A stretch of DNA of 62,320 bases from Proteiniborus ethanoligenes. GTDB lineage: Bacteria > Bacillota > Clostridia > Tissierellales > Proteiniboraceae. Within the stretch, counting starts at the first letter, position 1. Every line of letters begins with the position of its first letter. The translations under genes were made by a program, and so were the position numbers. Positions 60,156 to 62,320 of the stretch are shown piece after piece. The stretch is from the NCBI RefSeq assembly GCF_900107485.1, contig NZ_FNQE01000025.1, positions 1 to 62,320 of the forward strand. The letters run 5' to 3'. Under the pieces are notes generated by a model. That model was not told where the DNA came from. It searched no databases and saw only the letters and a list, made by a program, of their open reading frames with translations.

Positions 60156-60198
60156 AAAAAGTTGTTTGTTCTTATTTAGAGAGCAGGCAACTTTTTTA
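60156..60198 (+). terminator. Terminator between the rlmD-domain relic and parA
   Basis: AAAAAGTTGTTTGTTC pairs with GAGCAGGCAACTTTTTT through a stem of about 16 bp using several G-U pairs. Confidence 0.75.
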
Positions 60199-60231
60199 TA
60201 TAGATAAAATTAAATAGTAACATTTTTACAA

Positions 60232-60263
60232 GGAGTTAGTTTATGTAACTAGCTCTTTTTTTG
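60232..60263 (+). terminator. Terminator or attenuator directly upstream of parA
   Basis: GAGTTAGTT pairs with AACTAGCTC over a 5-base loop, followed by eight Ts, only 30 bases before the parA start. It is the second terminator-like hairpin in 110 bp. Confidence 0.7.
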
Positions 60264-60290
60264 TACCCAAAATTGAAAGGAGGAAGAAAT

Positions 60291-61112
60291 TTGAATGCAA
60301 AAATAATTGCCATTACGAATCAAAAAGGTGGTGTAGGTAAAACAACCACCTGTGCCAACTTAGGTATAGGACTGGCTATGGAAGGGAAAAAGGTTTTGCT
60401 TGTAGATGCAGATCCACAAGGTAGTTTATCCATTAGTTTAGGATTCCCACAGCCGGATAAGCTTCCAACAACCATTGCAACAGTAATGGGAAAGGTTATT
60501 ACAGATACACCTATTGAGCCTAGAGAGGGGATTTTACAACATCATGAGGGAGCGGACTTACTTCCAGCCAACATTGAATTATCTGGTATGGAAGTATCCC
60601 TTGTTAATGCTATGAGTAGGGAAACCATACTTAAACAATACCTTGATACGGTAAAGAAAGACTATAATTTTATACTTTTAGATTGTATGCCCTCTTTAGG
60701 TATGTTAACCATTAATGCCCTTGCTGCATCGGATAGTGTAATTATCCCTGTACAAGCTGACTATCTACCTGCAAAGGGATTAGAACAGCTTTTACAGACC
60801 ATTGGGAAGGTACGCAGACAGATAAATCCTAAACTAAAAATTGATGGTATTTTACTGACTATGGTAGATGGGCGTACTAATTTTGCAAAGGACATTAGCA
60901 CCCTAGTAAGGGAAACTTATGAAGGCAGTATTAAAGTATTTAAAGCAGATATACCCCGCTCAGTAAAGGCTGCTGAAATAAGTGCAGAGGGGAAAAGTAT
61001 TTTTGCCCATGACCCAAAAGGGAAAGTTGCAGAAGGGTATGGGAATTTAACCAAGGAGGTGTTGAAAATTGAAAAGCTCCGCCAAAAACATAAAGCTGGC
61101 ATCAGTAGATGA
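60291..61112 (+). CDS. ParA family ATPase of an integrative/conjugative element
   Basis: A 273-residue Walker-type ATPase for segregation or maintenance of a mobile element. It has the deviant Walker A 'KGGVGKTT' near residues 11-18 with the signature Lys, 'DADPQGSL' near 40, and Walker B 'FILLDCMPSLG' near 122. It belongs to the Soj-like branch carried by Tn1549-type ICEs and clostridial plasmids. The start is TTG at 60291 with AGGAGG 7 bases upstream; a longer upstream frame would run through the attenuator hairpin and is rejected. It overlaps parB by 44 bases. Confidence 0.92.
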   Translation: MNAKIIAITNQKGGVGKTTTCANLGIGLAMEGKKVLLVDADPQGSLSISLGFPQPDKLPTTIATVMGKVITDTPIEPREGILQHHEGADLLPANIELSGMEVSLVNAMSRETILKQYLDTVKKDYNFILLDCMPSLGMLTINALAASDSVIIPVQADYLPAKGLEQLLQTIGKVRRQINPKLKIDGILLTMVDGRTNFAKDISTLVRETYEGSIKVFKADIPRSVKAAEISAEGKSIFAHDPKGKVAEGYGNLTKEVLKIEKLRQKHKAGISR

Positions 61113-61998
61113 TTTGTTTTCCACAGAGGAAAGTAGGGCTGATGAAACAAGAGAAAAGATAATTGAAATCCCTTTAACAGAATTACATCCCTTTAAAGAC
61201 CACCCATTTAAGGTAATTGACAATGAAGCCATGTTTGACACGGCAGAAAGTGTTAAACAATATGGGGTTTTAGTTCCTGCCATTGCAAGACCCCGTGATG
61301 AGGGTGGCTATGAACTTGTGGCAGGACACCGTAGGAAAAGAGCCTGTGAACTTGCAGAACTAGAAACAATGCCTGTCATAGTTCGTAACCTTGACGATGA
61401 TGCCGCCATTATTATCATGGTTGACAGTAACTTGCAAAGGGAAAATGTACTTCCAAGTGAAAGAGCCTTTGCATATAAAATGAAGTTATCAGCAATGAAA
61501 AGGCAGGTGGGTAGACCATCAAAAGAAAATGCGTCCCAAGTTGGGACACAAAAACGTTCTGACCAGTTATTAGCAGAACAAGTGGGAGAAAGTCGTAATC
61601 AAGTACAGCGTTATATCCGTCTTACATACCTTATACCAGAAATACTTTCGATGGTAGATGAAAAGAAAATAGCTTTTAATCCTGCTGTGGAACTATCCTT
61701 CCTTAAAGATGAGGAACAGGCTGATTTACTTGAAGCTATAGACATGGAACAGGCAACACCTTCACTTTCACAGGCACAGAGATTAAAGAAATTTAGTAAT
61801 GAGGGGAAGTTAAGCCTTGAAGTTATGAGTGCCATAATGAGTGAGGAAAAGAAGGGAGACTTAGACAAGGTAACCCTTACAGGAGATAAGTTAAAGAGGT
61901 ATTTTCCAAAGTCATATACACCAAAACAAATGGAAGAAACGATTATTAAATTACTTGAAGGTTGGCATAAAAAACGAACTAGGGATCAGGAAAGATAA
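61069..61998 (+). CDS. ParB/Spo0J-type partition protein of an integrative/conjugative element
   Basis: A 309-residue CTP-binding partition protein. The ParB N-terminal domain shows 'IPLTELHPFKDHPF' near 26-39, 'YGVLVPAIARP' near 64 and 'ELVAGHRRKRAC' near 80-91 (the nucleotide-binding Arg box). The central helix-turn-helix is 'LLAEQVGESRNQVQRYIRL' near 167-185. The C-terminal 80 residues are a helical tail. The start is TTG 61069 behind AGGAGG, inside parA. The parA-parB overlap is the usual arrangement. The chromosomal parAB is not expected here, so an element-borne copy is likely. Confidence 0.92.
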   Translation: MKSSAKNIKLASVDDLFSTEESRADETREKIIEIPLTELHPFKDHPFKVIDNEAMFDTAESVKQYGVLVPAIARPRDEGGYELVAGHRRKRACELAELETMPVIVRNLDDDAAIIIMVDSNLQRENVLPSERAFAYKMKLSAMKRQVGRPSKENASQVGTQKRSDQLLAEQVGESRNQVQRYIRLTYLIPEILSMVDEKKIAFNPAVELSFLKDEEQADLLEAIDMEQATPSLSQAQRLKKFSNEGKLSLEVMSAIMSEEKKGDLDKVTLTGDKLKRYFPKSYTPKQMEETIIKLLEGWHKKRTRDQER

Positions 61999-62214
61999 AC
62001 AATATTTAAGCTAGAGATGAGCATAATTAATAAAATTTGACTAGAGAAACTTTAAAATTAAATATCAAATATATACTCATCTGGAACAGACATAAAATAA
62101 TAGGTTTTGTCTTGAAAATGGAAATTTTAAAAGAAAATAAAACAAAAAGTGCATAGCAAAGCTAAGGTTGGTATTTCTGAATTCTAAAAACCAAAAGAGT
62201 AGGCTCTGAAATTA

Positions 62215-62320
62215 CTATGAAGCTTTTTTAAACTTAGTTAAGGACCTAATTTTATCCTTTTGATTATCAGCAATAGCCGCAAGAGCCAAGGATAAAAGTG
62301 TAATATGACCTAAAGTATTT
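62215..62320 (-). CDS. C-terminal end of an unidentified gene, cut by the window edge
   Basis: An open minus-strand frame of 34 codons enters from the right edge and stops at 62215. It reads like a real protein end with a hydrophobic helix ('LLSLALAAIADNQK') and a basic tail ('SLTKFKKAS'). It could be the end of a transposase or another element gene. Too short to identify. Confidence 0.35.
   Translation of the reverse strand, partial: NTLGHITLLSLALAAIADNQKDKIRSLTKFKKAS

Noticed and set aside
61999-62214. Further element gene after parB
   Set aside because: Multiple stops in all frames; only A/T-rich spacer is seen until the partial minus-strand frame.

Overview
The window is low-GC DNA from an anaerobic Firmicute of the class Clostridia. 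The evidence is AT-rich intergenic sequence, strong AGGAGG ribosome binding sites, frequent TTG/GTG starts, a single-chain pyruvate:ferredoxin oxidoreductase, a flavodiiron protein, a tryptophanase, an HPr/HprK pair, and the conserved murB-PHP-rapZ-yvcK-whiA-ptsH gene order. I did not identify the species. I see no rRNA, tRNA or CRISPR array.

Region 1 (1-8.7 kb) holds a CtpA-type protease, a convergent lipoprotein, and uvrB-uvrA. A perfect LexA (DinR) box lies upstream of uvrB. A small copper-amine-oxidase-like secreted protein follows, and its ribosome binding site sits in the arm of the uvrA terminator.

Region 2 (8.8-20.6 kb) is a transport and membrane region. It contains an AEC-family carrier behind a large inverted repeat, two overlapping ABC exporter half-transporters on the minus strand, a rhomboid protease with TPRs, and a five-gene cluster of ABC ATPase, two ABC-2 permeases, histidine kinase and NarL-type regulator. 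That cluster resembles the lnr (linearmycin resistance) type. An unknown membrane protein ends the region.

Region 3 (20.6-34.9 kb) contains uvrC-hprK, PFOR behind a near-consensus promoter, a nucleoside hydrolase, an AAC(6')-like acetyltransferase, a possible single-strand-annealing-related protein, an orphan solute-binding protein, and the cell-wall/carbon-control run murB-PHP-rapZ-yvcK. Region 4 (35.0-38.5 kb) is an amino-acid catabolism insert (TIM-barrel protein, tryptophanase, M42 aminopeptidase) that separates yvcK from nudix-whiA-ptsH.

Region 5 (38.6-57.4 kb) holds nudix-whiA-ptsH, an HD-GYP protein, dnaE, a 63-residue conserved-looking protein, pfkA-pyk (lower glycolysis), a thioesterase, an Fe-S aldo/keto reductase, a flavodiiron protein, an AbgT transporter with an M20 amidohydrolase, a GerMN-domain protein, and the rRNA methyltransferase rlmD.

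Region 6 (57.4 kb to the end) is accessory DNA: a Phd/RelE toxin-antitoxin pair, a quinone-oxidoreductase-like gene, and overlapping parA-parB genes of the kind carried by Tn1549-like integrative conjugative elements (ICEs). Two copies of a C-terminal domain known from ICE-interrupted rlmD/rumA genes lie downstream of the intact rlmD. One copy is decayed by stops and a frameshift. The other is open and starts exactly at the His-Val-Glu-Thr-Val codons. I read this as a repeatedly used integration hotspot with the left part of an element running off the window. No integrase is visible here, so the element itself is inferred.
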